The notes beneath the pieces are model-generated. The model made no database searches, was not told the DNA's origin, and saw nothing but the letters and a program-made list of their open reading frames with translations. Made by a program: the position numbers and the translations under genes. A stretch of DNA of 60,622 bases from an uncultured Paracoccaceae bacterium (GTDB taxonomy: Bacteria; Pseudomonadota; Alphaproteobacteria; Rhodobacterales; Rhodobacteraceae). Location: the NCBI GenBank assembly GCA_913043905.1, contig CAJWNQ010000010.1:1-60622 (forward strand). The letters are read 5' to 3'. Numbering within the stretch: the stretch's first letter is position 1; every line of letters begins with the position of its first letter. Shown here in pieces: positions 26,344-35,418 of this stretch.

Positions 26344-26886
26344 GTGATCAAAAAGTTCAATAAAATTGTTGCACAAGGACTGGAAAAGCTGGTCCTTGTG
26401 AGTGCTGGAGCTGCTATGTTGAGCATGATATCAATTGTTGGTATTATATTTACCAGTGTTTTGATGCGTAAACTTTTTAATGCACCATTGCACATAACAG
26501 AAGAAGTTGTTGGCTTGTTATTGAGTCTATCACTCTTCCTTGGTTTGCCTATGGTTACAATGAGATCAAAGCATGTCCGGGTTTCTCTTCTAGCTGATCA
26601 ATTGAATAAACAGTGGCATGTGGGAATTCAAATTATGGCTTTGTTATTTGGCATAGCTTTTTTTACATGGCTGATTATAGAAACGGTTCCTTGGTTTGAA
26701 TTTGCTTTTAACAGAAATATCAAAACTGAGACATCGCGTATTCTGTTATACCCGTGGATGGCAGTTATGCCTTTTTCACTTATTCTAACCTGTTCTGTAT
26801 TAATTGCACGATTGTTTGGCGTTATTGATCGTTTTGAATCTAATGACATTAAACCAAAATTTTCAAAAATTACTGGTAAAATCTGA
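26344..26886 (+). CDS. dctQ: TRAP transporter small permease (DctQ)
   Basis: A 180-residue protein with four evident hydrophobic segments and the DctQ core LHITEEVVGLLLSLSLFLGLPMVTMRSKHVRVSLLADQL (in pieces). The start is GTG, three bases after the dctP stop. Its TGA overlaps the ATG of dctM, giving translational coupling. It bridges the binding protein and the large membrane subunit. Confidence 0.85.
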   Translation: MIKKFNKIVAQGLEKLVLVSAGAAMLSMISIVGIIFTSVLMRKLFNAPLHITEEVVGLLLSLSLFLGLPMVTMRSKHVRVSLLADQLNKQWHVGIQIMALLFGIAFFTWLIIETVPWFEFAFNRNIKTETSRILLYPWMAVMPFSLILTCSVLIARLFGVIDRFESNDIKPKFSKITGKI

Positions 26887-28178
26887 TGTTATTATGGATT
26901 ACTCTTATCGGTGGTCTGCTAGTTGCAGCTGGCACAGGCGTAGCGCTTGGTGCGGCACTGGGCCTGACTGGGTTACTCGTACTGTATTTTTTCTCTAATG
27001 GAGCAACATCGCTTGCTATTGATGCCATTTGGAGTGTTTTTAACTCTTTTATACTTAGTGCAGTTCCAATGTTCATTTTATTAGGGGAAGTACTTTTACG
27101 AAGTGGGATTAGCGAAAAAGCATATTCAGCCTTTTCACCTCTCTTTCGTAAAGTTCCTGGCGGATTACTTCATACAAACATTGCAGTTTGTACACTATTT
27201 GGAGCTGTTAGTGGATCCAGTTTGTCGACAGCTGCTGCTGTGGGTTCTGTTGCTTACCCCGAAATGTCTAAACGGGGTTATGATAAAAGTGTAGTGGTTG
27301 GAAGTCTTGCTGGTGGTGGAACGCTTGGTCTACTTATTCCACCAAGTCTTTCATTTCTTATTTTTGGAGCATTAACAGAAACTTCTATTGGGCGTCTTTT
27401 TGCAGCGGGTATTATTCCTGGGATCATGGTTGGCAGTATGTTTATGATATATATTTTAATAAAATGTATTAGAAATCCAGATCTCGCACCGCTTGATAAG
27501 GCGCCGAGCTCTTTGTTTGAGACGATTATTGGTTTCAAGCAGATATGGCCTCTGCTTGTATTAATATTTTCAATTATTGGTAGTATAATGTTTGGTTTGG
27601 CTACTCCCACAGAAGCTGCGGGGGTCGGGGTTGTACTAGCAGTTTTTATTTCTTCTATTTGGGGTGAACTGACATTCCAGAAATTAGTTGAATCAGTTTA
27701 CCAATCTGTAATTTTGTTTTCTACGGTTGGTTTTTTAGTGCTTGGAGCTACAATTCTTGCGCAATCAGTCAGTGTCCTTGGTGTACCTCAACAAATTCTT
27801 GAGTCTGTGGCTGAAAGTGGGCTGGGTACATACACAATATTACTTATAGTTGTGCTTATCTATTTGATGCTTGGGTGTTTTTTCGATGGTTTGTCGCTTA
27901 TGATTATGACATTACCTGTAGTTTTTCCTTTGTTAACAGGTCTTGGGTTTGATCCTATCTGGATAGGTGTTTTAATAACGATCGTTATTGAAATTGGTCA
28001 AGTGACACCGCCGGTTGGACTGAATTTATCTGTATTGACCGCATTAACTAATAATGAAGTTAGTTTAGGGCGTGTTGCCGCGGCAACTGTTCCTTATTGG
28101 TTAATCCACCTCTTTGCTATTTTAATTCTTACCCTCTTTCCAGCAATAGCACTATTTTTGCCTGGGCTTCTTTTTTGA
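26886..28178 (+). CDS. dctM: TRAP transporter large permease (DctM)
   Basis: The 430-residue polytopic protein carries DctM hallmarks: AVPMFILLGEVLLRSGISEKAYSAF, TLFGAVSGSSLSTAAAVGSVAYPEM, GGTLGLLIPPSLSFLIFGALTETSIGRLFAAGIIPG and EIGQVTPPVGLNLSVL. It is the sodium-driven translocation subunit in the inner membrane. The ATG overlaps the dctQ stop. The OsmC-family gene follows 14 bases later, suggesting that the operon continues. Confidence 0.92.
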   Translation: MLLWITLIGGLLVAAGTGVALGAALGLTGLLVLYFFSNGATSLAIDAIWSVFNSFILSAVPMFILLGEVLLRSGISEKAYSAFSPLFRKVPGGLLHTNIAVCTLFGAVSGSSLSTAAAVGSVAYPEMSKRGYDKSVVVGSLAGGGTLGLLIPPSLSFLIFGALTETSIGRLFAAGIIPGIMVGSMFMIYILIKCIRNPDLAPLDKAPSSLFETIIGFKQIWPLLVLIFSIIGSIMFGLATPTEAAGVGVVLAVFISSIWGELTFQKLVESVYQSVILFSTVGFLVLGATILAQSVSVLGVPQQILESVAESGLGTYTILLIVVLIYLMLGCFFDGLSLMIMTLPVVFPLLTGLGFDPIWIGVLITIVIEIGQVTPPVGLNLSVLTALTNNEVSLGRVAAATVPYWLIHLFAILILTLFPAIALFLPGLLF

Positions 28179-28192
28179 ATAGGAATATTTAG

Positions 28193-28600
28193 ATGACAAC
28201 AGAATTAAAGCCTAAAGTCTTTGGGCCAATATTTGTTTTTTTTAATAGAAGTAATACTCTTAAATATGCCCATATTGATCCATCTAATGCAAGTGCATAC
28301 CCGCCAATTCAAGCACCTGTTGATACGTTTTTGGCTTCTCTTGGGGCCTGTATTGTAATGTCCATTAAATGGTCTACGGATCAGCGCAAAATTGCTTTAA
28401 ATCCATTTATAGTTGAGGTTGTGGGAATAAAGGCTTTCGACATACCAAACCGAATTGAGCGAATTAATATTGAAATCATTGGAAACTTAATCGACAATGA
28501 AAGCATAATACCTCGAATTATGAGGCAAGCAAAATCAATCTGCACAGTTAGCAATTCTTTAAATTGCGAAGTTAATTTTACTGCAAGAAACTTATTATGA
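28193..28600 (+). CDS. OsmC-family protein
   Basis: This 135-residue protein has the OsmC/Ohr layout, with the two redox cysteines at Cys53 (SLGACIVMSIKWSTDQRK) and Cys117 (AKSICTVSNSLNC). Typical members reduce organic hydroperoxides with thiol cofactors. It follows dctM by 14 bases and precedes the P450 gene by 43 bases, in the same direction. Beside a P450 it could remove peroxides or act on an oxidised product. It lacks the longer N-terminal strand region of classical Ohr. Confidence 0.75.
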   Translation: MTTELKPKVFGPIFVFFNRSNTLKYAHIDPSNASAYPPIQAPVDTFLASLGACIVMSIKWSTDQRKIALNPFIVEVVGIKAFDIPNRIERINIEIIGNLIDNESIIPRIMRQAKSICTVSNSLNCEVNFTARNLL

Positions 28601-28643
28601 TTTATACAAGTTATTATTTAGATCTAATAATACGGTCAAACCC

Positions 28644-29834
28644 ATGAGCAAAAAGACTTTCATAGGTTCTGATATTCCAATTGACGAAGATACCACTATG
28701 TCCATGTTGAATTCTGATCCTGCTGCAGTATACCGTAGGCTTCGTAAGAAAACACCAATTGTTCGTTTGAAAGCAATTGGTCGAATTGTTTTTACAAAAG
28801 CTGATGATGTCCGTCGAGTAAAGATGGATACTGAACATTTTGGCTCAAATGATGTAACTACACCAATGCAACGTGCATTTGGTGGTCACACATTAATGCG
28901 TAAAGATGGGTGTGAACACCTACGAGAACGTGAAGCCATGAAGAGAACCTTTGAGCCATCATGCCTATCAAGCTATTGGAAATCAGAATTTGAGTATTTA
29001 ACTGATGAATTGCTAGATGAACTTGCTCTTAATAAAACTGTAGATCTTTTAACAGCATTTGCTCAGCCTCTAAGTGCAAGATACCTTAAGATAGTCTTAG
29101 GAATTCAAGATGTAAGTGATGAGCAATTATTTAGTTGGGCTACTGCTCTAATTACTGGGGCTATGAATACAAGCCTTAATAAAGAAATATTTGATATATC
29201 TGATAAAAAAAATAAAGAAATGAATGACTGTTTTGATCAGTTGATAGCAAATAAAAATATGGATTATTCTGTTCTCGCATCCATGCTTTCTCATACTCAT
29301 CCAATTGAAGTGAGTCAGATCAGAACTAATATGAAAATTTGTATTGGTGGTGCTGTTATCGAAACAAGAGATGCATTACTTTCAACATTGTTTGGTCTGT
29401 TAACTCAACCCAAACAAATACAATATTGCATAGATCAAAATGATTGGACTGGGGCCTGTACAGAAGGTTTACGTTGGGTTGCTCCGATTCAGGCTAGCCC
29501 AAGAATTGTTAGAAAATCTTTAATTATGCGTGGCATGTTTATACCCAAAGGAGAAACAGTCATGGCCATTCAAGCATCTGCTAATTACGATGAACAAATA
29601 TGGAAAAATCCACATCTATTTGATGTTCGGCGAAAGCCTAAAGACAATCAGACCTTTGGAGATGGGTCGCATAAATGTCTTGGAGGTGATATGTATCGTA
29701 TGCTTATTGGAAAGGTAGTAATTCCAAAGTTGTTTGCTCGTTTTCCAGGATTATCGTTGAAAAATAAAGGTTTAGTTGAGTTTAGGGGCTTTGCTTTTCG
29801 TGGTCCAACATCACTCCTAGTGTCTTTGGTTTAA
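28644..29834 (+). CDS. Cytochrome P450
   Basis: A 396-residue soluble bacterial P450. The heme-ligand loop is FGDGSHKCLGG with Cys345. The K-helix ExxR is Glu274-Gly-Leu-Arg277. The I-helix segment GGAVIETRDALLS contains the Glu-Thr pair used in oxygen activation. No reductase domain or ferredoxin gene is adjacent, so electron partners must be encoded elsewhere. It lies downstream of TRAP and OsmC genes and upstream of a FolD paralogue. Hydroxylation or O-/N-demethylation of the imported compound, with release of formaldehyde, is a testable inference. Confidence 0.9.
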   Translation: MSKKTFIGSDIPIDEDTTMSMLNSDPAAVYRRLRKKTPIVRLKAIGRIVFTKADDVRRVKMDTEHFGSNDVTTPMQRAFGGHTLMRKDGCEHLREREAMKRTFEPSCLSSYWKSEFEYLTDELLDELALNKTVDLLTAFAQPLSARYLKIVLGIQDVSDEQLFSWATALITGAMNTSLNKEIFDISDKKNKEMNDCFDQLIANKNMDYSVLASMLSHTHPIEVSQIRTNMKICIGGAVIETRDALLSTLFGLLTQPKQIQYCIDQNDWTGACTEGLRWVAPIQASPRIVRKSLIMRGMFIPKGETVMAIQASANYDEQIWKNPHLFDVRRKPKDNQTFGDGSHKCLGGDMYRMLIGKVVIPKLFARFPGLSLKNKGLVEFRGFAFRGPTSLLVSLV

Positions 29835-30133
29835 AGCCTATAATATTAGGAATTGCACTATTTATTCTAAACTCATTTGAGATACTTTCTATTATGGAAA
29901 ATCCTAAGCCAAGATATACGCACATTTAAAAATATACTTTTATTTTAAGCTGGCTGTCGTTTAAGTAGAATATTTAAAGTTTGTTGTTGTCAGGTGCAGA
30001 ATTAGCAGATAGCAACTTTTTATTACATTGAGCTATGCCTGAAAAATCTACATTTATTATAATTCTGCTTATTTAAGTAATCATATTATTTCGATAACTT
30101 GGCTTTTGAACGTTGTAATAGCAAGGAACACTA
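29835..30133. other. Intergenic region between P450 and folD-like genes
   Basis: About 300 AT-rich bases with no supportable gene, terminator or repeat. The gap means that the folD-like gene may have its own promoter. AAGGAA lies a few bases before the folD-like ATG. Confidence 0.5.
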
Positions 30134-31009
30134 ATGAATAGTCCAAAAGACAATAGATTAATTGATGGTGTTGCTGTTAAAAAGCGAATTATCTTAGACG
30201 TCAAGGCTTATGCTGATCAATATCCAGATATGCCTAGACTTGTCTCTATCCTAATTGGAGATGTTCCCGAAGCTTCAGTATATGTCCGTAATCAAGCACG
30301 CGGCGCTCAGCAAGCGGGAATGCCTTTTGAGCAGGTTAGCTGGCCATCTGATATTACTCAAGATGCGTGTAAATCTAAACTGCTTGCACTTAATGATGAT
30401 CCAACTGTCCTTGGCATTATTTTACAACGGCCCGTGCCTTCTCACATTAACGTAAGGTCACTACAATCGGCTATTCATCCACTTAAAGATGTTGAGGGTA
30501 TGAGCCCTGCATCAATTGGTAATATTGTTTACTCTGACGTAGCACTCGCGCCTTGTACTGCGGCAGCAAGTGTAGCTTTGATAAAAGAGACAGGCCTTAC
30601 GATGGAGGGGCTTGAAGTTGTTATGATTGGCCATTCAGAAATTGTAGGGAAGCCAGCTGCTATGATGTTAATGGCTGAAGGTTGTACTGTAACTGTTTGC
30701 CATCACATGACCCGTTCTGTTGCTATGCACTCAAGGCGTGCAGATGTAGTTGTAGTAGCTGTTGGTAAGGCACATTTAATTGGTTCAGATATGATAAAGC
30801 CAGGTGCTGTTGTTATTGATATTGGCATAAATCAAATTGATACCCCGGATGGAACTAAGATAGTTGGGGATGTTGATACTGATGCAGTTATTGAGATTGC
30901 AGGATGGATTACCCCTGTGCCGGGTGGAGTTGGTCCAGTCACAGTGGCAATTTTAATGCGTAATGCGATGGTTGCCCATCAGCGCCAGATGTCAGCAGGA
31001 TGGTTGTAA
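30134..31009 (+). CDS. FolD-like methylene-THF dehydrogenase, divergent active site
   Basis: The 291-residue protein is a full-length FolD homologue: ILQRPVPSHI (Gln98 kept), GHSEIVGKPAAMMLM for NADP binding and the C-terminal WITPVPGGVGPVTVAIL. However, the position of E. coli Lys54, needed for cyclohydrolase activity, is Gln54 (SVYVRNQARGA). The conserved second Asp of KDVDG is Glu121 (KDVEGM), and CTP is CTA. Mutation of the human equivalent Lys56 is reported to remove cyclohydrolase activity while leaving dehydrogenase activity. This copy may therefore be a dehydrogenase-only or altered enzyme, and a normal folD may exist elsewhere. Confidence 0.85.
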   Translation: MNSPKDNRLIDGVAVKKRIILDVKAYADQYPDMPRLVSILIGDVPEASVYVRNQARGAQQAGMPFEQVSWPSDITQDACKSKLLALNDDPTVLGIILQRPVPSHINVRSLQSAIHPLKDVEGMSPASIGNIVYSDVALAPCTAAASVALIKETGLTMEGLEVVMIGHSEIVGKPAAMMLMAEGCTVTVCHHMTRSVAMHSRRADVVVVAVGKAHLIGSDMIKPGAVVIDIGINQIDTPDGTKIVGDVDTDAVIEIAGWITPVPGGVGPVTVAILMRNAMVAHQRQMSAGWL

Positions 31010-31151
31010 ATAAATTTGATTATTAGGCTTTAACTAATGAAAAAACTATGATTTTTAAAATTTTAAGAATGGTTATAGGCAAAGTCATATTAAGTCAAAT
31101 TTAGGTGGTTGGGAGATCATTTAAAAAATTATAAAAAATAGGTGTAGCAGA

Positions 31152-32369
31152 ATGTCTAATTTACTTCCAACTAGAGCAGCTGGATTGTTAGCATTGCAGG
31201 AATTTATTCCTTATATGGGTGCTCATTATGAAAATAAACGAAATTATGATTATGGACCGAATAAACATAAAGCTGTGTCCACCTTATCGTTTTATATTTG
31301 TCGTAGATTGATAACAGAAAAGGAAGTGATTTGTGCATCAGTCACGGCACATGGGCCGGAAGCTTCTAAAAAGTTTATTGAAGAGGTCATTTGGCGGGGC
31401 TACTTTAAAGGCTGGCTTGAACGGCGCCCTCAGGTTTGGGATAGTTACGTGACTGGACTGCATAATGATTTTGTTTCCTTAGAAAATAATCATTTTTTAC
31501 GACAAAAAATTGAACGTGCTGAATCTGCTCAAACTGGATTAGTTTACTTTAATGAATGGGCCCAAGAGTTATTAGATACTGGCTATCTTCATAATCATGC
31601 AAGAATGTGGTTTGCCTCAATTTGGATTTTTACACTCGGTTTGCCATGGCGATTGGGGGCAGATTTTTTCTACCGGCATTTACTCGATGGCGATGCAGCA
31701 TCTAATACACTTAGTTGGCGTTGGGTTGCAGGACTTCATACCCGTGGTAAACCCTATATTGCTCGTGCAGAAAACATCTTTATGTTTACCAATGGTCGCT
31801 TTAATCCACTTGATGGTGAATTAGTAAATGTAAGTCATGGTTTAGAACGGACTGAGCCAGAGGGATTACCAGCATTATTGGACATACGCGATGTTCAAAA
31901 AACAGCGTCTGGTATTCCGACTGCAGTTTTGATTACTGATGAAGATTGCCAGATTGAAGATTTTGATATTTCTAGATTTGATATAAAGAGTACGGCGATA
32001 CTTTCTTCTAGTCATCTGCGTTCTTCGAAACCTATTTCCAACTCTGTTCTCTCTTTTGAAAATGGAGCACTAATTGATACTGCAATGCGTTTAAATAAAA
32101 ATCCAATACATTTAAAAGCAAATCATCCTAAAATTCTTGCAAATTGGGCACAAGAAGTAGGGGCTAAACAAATTTTTACACCTTTTGTTACATGTGGCCC
32201 GCTTCGGGATTGGTTAAAACAAACAGAACCATTTCTCAAAGATCTAAATATTAAGTTGTGTGAACAGCGCAGAGAATGGGATGATGCGATCTGGCCTTAT
32301 GCTACAGCTGGATTCTTTAAAGTAAAAAAACAAATTCCTATTATTTTGGAGAAAGCATTAATGCTATGA
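31152..32369 (+). CDS. Photolyase-family protein with rearranged domains
   Basis: The 405-residue protein starts directly with the photolyase FAD-binding helical domain (about 1-235): RNYDYGPNKHKAVSTLSFYI, VIWRGYFKGWLERRP, LLDTGYLHNHARMWFASIW and SNTLSWRWVAGLHTRGKPYIAR. The usual N-terminal antenna domain is missing. A C-terminal alpha/beta region (about 245-400) with strands such as TAVLITDEDCQ and KQIFTPFVTCGPLRDWL may be its relocated counterpart. It presumably repairs UV photoproducts or acts as a photosensor. Its stop overlaps the start of the next flavoprotein gene, and a similar arrangement is, as I recall, seen in Rhodobacter-type genomes. Confidence 0.82.
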   Translation: MSNLLPTRAAGLLALQEFIPYMGAHYENKRNYDYGPNKHKAVSTLSFYICRRLITEKEVICASVTAHGPEASKKFIEEVIWRGYFKGWLERRPQVWDSYVTGLHNDFVSLENNHFLRQKIERAESAQTGLVYFNEWAQELLDTGYLHNHARMWFASIWIFTLGLPWRLGADFFYRHLLDGDAASNTLSWRWVAGLHTRGKPYIARAENIFMFTNGRFNPLDGELVNVSHGLERTEPEGLPALLDIRDVQKTASGIPTAVLITDEDCQIEDFDISRFDIKSTAILSSSHLRSSKPISNSVLSFENGALIDTAMRLNKNPIHLKANHPKILANWAQEVGAKQIFTPFVTCGPLRDWLKQTEPFLKDLNIKLCEQRREWDDAIWPYATAGFFKVKKQIPIILEKALML

Positions 32370-33301
32370 CACGTATTGCAATTATAGGAGCCGGTATTAC
32401 TGGTTTAGCTTGTGCAAAAACTCTTAAAGAGGCTGGTTTTCAACCTGTTTTATTTGACAAGGGGCGTGGAATCGGCGGACGTGTTGCCACTCGTCGTGCT
32501 GATAATCTTCATTTTGACCATGGCGCGCCATACATTCATACAAATGATGATAACTTTTCCTATGTATTACGTGGATTAATCGACACAGGAAATGCTGATA
32601 TTTGGGATGATGGGACTGGAAGGGAGCTAATAGTTGGAACTCCAGGAATGTCATCAATTCCCAAGGGCTTGGCTGCTGGTTTAGATGTGCGTCTTGGAAC
32701 GCAAATTATAGCTTTGCGACCTAATGGGTCGGGTTGGCGTTTATTTTATGATGATGTTCACTACGATGCTACACATGTTGTGTTGACCATACCAGCTCCT
32801 CAGATTAAGGGTTTCCTCGGAGAAAATCACTCGTTAGTGAAGCTGGTGTCCGATGTTCAAATGTCACCGGATTTGACATTGATGGTTGCGATTTCTGGAA
32901 ATCCTTTGAATACTCGTCCAATGCCAGAAGGCTATTCTTTGGTATCTATTTTGCAAGAGTGCCAAAAGCCATTTAGGCCTCAATCTAATACTACTGCGTG
33001 GGTCGCGCATGCAAATAAAAGTTTTACTCAGGCACACCTTGAGGGGGACTTACCTAGCATTGCATCAAAAATGCTGCCTTTTCTGTGTGATCATCTGAAT
33101 ATTAGTAATGATTGTGTCACCCATTCTGTTGCGCATCGATGGCTGTATTCTCGTGTCGTCAAACCATTGGGTGAACCTTTTGTTCGAACACCTAATGCAA
33201 AGCTATATCTGGGTGGTGATTGGTGTATTGGGTCACAAGTTGAAGATGCTTGGAACAGTGGTGCTGCGATTGCAACTGATCTTATTGAGCAGGGGCTATA
33301 A
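32366..33301 (+). CDS. Renalase-like FAD-dependent oxidoreductase
   Basis: A 311-residue flavoprotein with the dinucleotide-binding motif IAIIGAGITGLACAKTLKEAG, the second motif KGRGIGGRVATRR and C-terminal YLGGDWCIGSQVEDAWNSG. This layout fits the renalase/NAD(P)-binding amine-oxidase-like group. Its ATG overlaps the photolyase stop (ATGA), so the two are translationally coupled and probably work together. It might supply or recycle reduced flavin or a nicotinamide cofactor for the photolyase. This is inference from coupling. Confidence 0.82.
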   Translation: MTRIAIIGAGITGLACAKTLKEAGFQPVLFDKGRGIGGRVATRRADNLHFDHGAPYIHTNDDNFSYVLRGLIDTGNADIWDDGTGRELIVGTPGMSSIPKGLAAGLDVRLGTQIIALRPNGSGWRLFYDDVHYDATHVVLTIPAPQIKGFLGENHSLVKLVSDVQMSPDLTLMVAISGNPLNTRPMPEGYSLVSILQECQKPFRPQSNTTAWVAHANKSFTQAHLEGDLPSIASKMLPFLCDHLNISNDCVTHSVAHRWLYSRVVKPLGEPFVRTPNAKLYLGGDWCIGSQVEDAWNSGAAIATDLIEQGL

Positions 33302-33357
33302 TGGTGATCTCAAAGGTTGCCCTGCCATTAAATTAATTTTTTGATCAATCTAGATAT

Positions 33358-33399
33358 ATTTTTGCTTGCATTTATAATATTTTTGCTTGCTTTTATAAT
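33358..33399. repeat. Tandem 21-bp direct repeat
   Basis: Two abutting 21-base copies, ATTTTTGCTTGC[A/T]TTTATAAT, differ at one position. The 21-base period is two helical turns, so regulators on both copies would sit on one face of the DNA. It lies 57 bases after the renalase-like gene and 113 bases before the aconitase X gene. Confidence 0.85.
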
Positions 33400-33511
33400 A
33401 ATTTAGATGGCAATTTAGTGAAATTGATAAGAGTTAGATTATGTTGTTGGTGCAATCATAAATATATGGAGTTTAATTTTTTTGAGAAGACTTCATGAAT
33501 TTGTTATGTGA

Positions 33512-35236
33512 ATGTCAGTAATGACTACAGATATACCAACAAAAGCTATGCTGTTTGTGCAAAATGATGCCAAGGGCCAAGTTCTTACTTGCGCAGAGGG
33601 TTTGAGCTTTTGGGGTGGCGTTGACCCAGATACTGGAACAATCATTGATGTACATCACCCTAATCATGGTGAAAAACTTACTAGTAAGATTGTTTTAATG
33701 CCTACGTCCAGAGGTTCTTGCAGTGGCAGTGGCGTTTTACTGCAGTTGGCCCGTAACGGGTTGGCTCCAGCAGCACTTATTTTTCGAGAAGAAGAGGATA
33801 TTTTGACGCTTGGTGCGATTATTGCATCTAAATTGTTTGAAAAACCTGTAGCAATTTTGCGCCTTCCTGCATCCACCTATGACGCTTTGTCTAAAGCAAA
33901 AGTAGCAGAGATTAATAATGATAATCTGTCTTTTCTGGATCAGTCTATTTTGCTTTTAAAGCCAAATACTCAAAGCCTTCAACTTGTTGAATCTGATCTA
34001 AATATAATTAAAGGTCATGACGGGCCGGCTCGTAAAATTGCTATGGAAGTCATCTGTCTTATGGCATCTGTACAAGGTGCAACTGAGTTAATTGATGTAT
34101 CCCGTGGTCATATTGATGGTTGCATTTTAGCTCATAATGCCAACTTAGATTTTGCTGAAAAGATGCATGATATGGGAGCAAAAACCTGTATTCCAACCAC
34201 GATCAATGCAATTTCTGTGGATAGAAAAAACTTTCAGTCTCAAGGGTTTACACCTGATTTTGGCATGAAAGCTAGTCGACTTGCCGATGCTTATGTGAAT
34301 ATGGGCGCACGTCCAACTTTTACTTGTGCACCATATTTGCTTGATGACATTCCTATTGAAAACGAAGCAATTGGATGGTCAGAATCTAATGCAGTTATTT
34401 TTGCAAACTCGGTACTTGGTGCGCGTACTCAAAAACACCCAGATTATTTCGATCTGTTTATTGCTATGACGGGACGAGCACCAAATACTGGTGTGTATTT
34501 AGCTGAAAATCGTGTGCCTACCTGTGAACTACACATAGAAATTCCTAAAGATTTTGATGATGCTTTTTGGCCAATGTTGGGTTGGTTGGCGGGAGCTAAG
34601 TCTCCAAACGGTATTCCAGTATTATGTGGTCTTGAAGCACTTTCTCCAACAATAGATGACCTTAAGTCCCTCTGCGCAGCTTTTGGAACTACTTCAGCCG
34701 CGCCATTGATACATGTGCGTGGCCATACACCAGAAGGACATCTGCCGATATCTTCTGATGCGAAACATCTTAATATTTCAATAACTGATTTGGTTGATTT
34801 GTGGCAGGAATTTAATGATGGGGAAAACAAAATTGATCTTGTGGCAATAGGTAGTCCGCATGCTTCAATCATGGAATGCAGAAAATTCGCTGATTTTTTT
34901 AATGATCAACAGTGTTTTGCTTTAACAAAGACTATTGTAACGGTTGGTCGCCAAACTCTTTCACAAATGAAAGCTGAAGGTATTTTTGACCGACTTGAAG
35001 GTGCAGGCATAGAAGTTATTCCTGACATCTGCTGGTGTTCAATTACTGAGCCTGTATTTCCAGTTGACACTTTGGTTTTGATGACAAATTCAGGGAAATA
35101 TGCACATTATGGAAAGGGCCTTACAGGCCGAGATGTGCGATTTGGGAGTTTGAAAGATTGTGCACGAGCCTCTTTAAGTGGCCAAGCGCCAGCAAGTCTT
35201 CCTGAATGGCTTTTATTAAATAAACACGATATTTAA
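33512..35236 (+). CDS. Aconitase X, single-chain (AcnX; hydroxyproline dehydratase-like)
   Basis: The 574-residue protein fuses an AcnX swivel domain (about 10-135; MPTSRGSCSGSGVLLQLARNG) to the catalytic domain (about 150-570; HDGPARKIAMEVICLMASVQGATELIDVSRGHIDGC). Fused AcnX proteins studied in bacteria include cis-3-hydroxy-L-proline dehydratases, which form delta1-pyrroline-2-carboxylate and use an iron-sulfur centre. The start at 33512 has no good ribosome site; the ATG at 33521 is possible. The DadA-like gene about 1.3 kb downstream is compatible with imino-acid metabolism. The exact substrate is not proven. Confidence 0.82.
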   Translation: MSVMTTDIPTKAMLFVQNDAKGQVLTCAEGLSFWGGVDPDTGTIIDVHHPNHGEKLTSKIVLMPTSRGSCSGSGVLLQLARNGLAPAALIFREEEDILTLGAIIASKLFEKPVAILRLPASTYDALSKAKVAEINNDNLSFLDQSILLLKPNTQSLQLVESDLNIIKGHDGPARKIAMEVICLMASVQGATELIDVSRGHIDGCILAHNANLDFAEKMHDMGAKTCIPTTINAISVDRKNFQSQGFTPDFGMKASRLADAYVNMGARPTFTCAPYLLDDIPIENEAIGWSESNAVIFANSVLGARTQKHPDYFDLFIAMTGRAPNTGVYLAENRVPTCELHIEIPKDFDDAFWPMLGWLAGAKSPNGIPVLCGLEALSPTIDDLKSLCAAFGTTSAAPLIHVRGHTPEGHLPISSDAKHLNISITDLVDLWQEFNDGENKIDLVAIGSPHASIMECRKFADFFNDQQCFALTKTIVTVGRQTLSQMKAEGIFDRLEGAGIEVIPDICWCSITEPVFPVDTLVLMTNSGKYAHYGKGLTGRDVRFGSLKDCARASLSGQAPASLPEWLLLNKHDI

Positions 35237-35356
35237 AGTCTTAGCCTTAAGTTTATTTTTGTTAAATATTTAACATTATCTTGATCTCATAACACACTGT
35301 AAAAAATCATATTTTTGATATAAAGGTATGTGTATACATGATAGGTTGATAAGAAA

Positions 35357-35378
35357 TTTACGACTAAAAAGTCGTAAA
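35357..35378. promoter_or_regulatory. Perfect 9-bp inverted repeat upstream of an EamA gene
   Basis: TTTACGACT and AGTCGTAAA are perfect 9-base arms around AAAA, ending 40 bases before the EamA-type gene at 35419. This could be a compact operator or a hairpin. A T-rich stretch begins about 10 bases after it, so weak termination of the aconitase X transcript is also possible. Confidence 0.5.
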
Positions 35379-35418
35379 CAAGCATGCATTTTTATATACT
35401 TTAAACTAATTCATAAAT

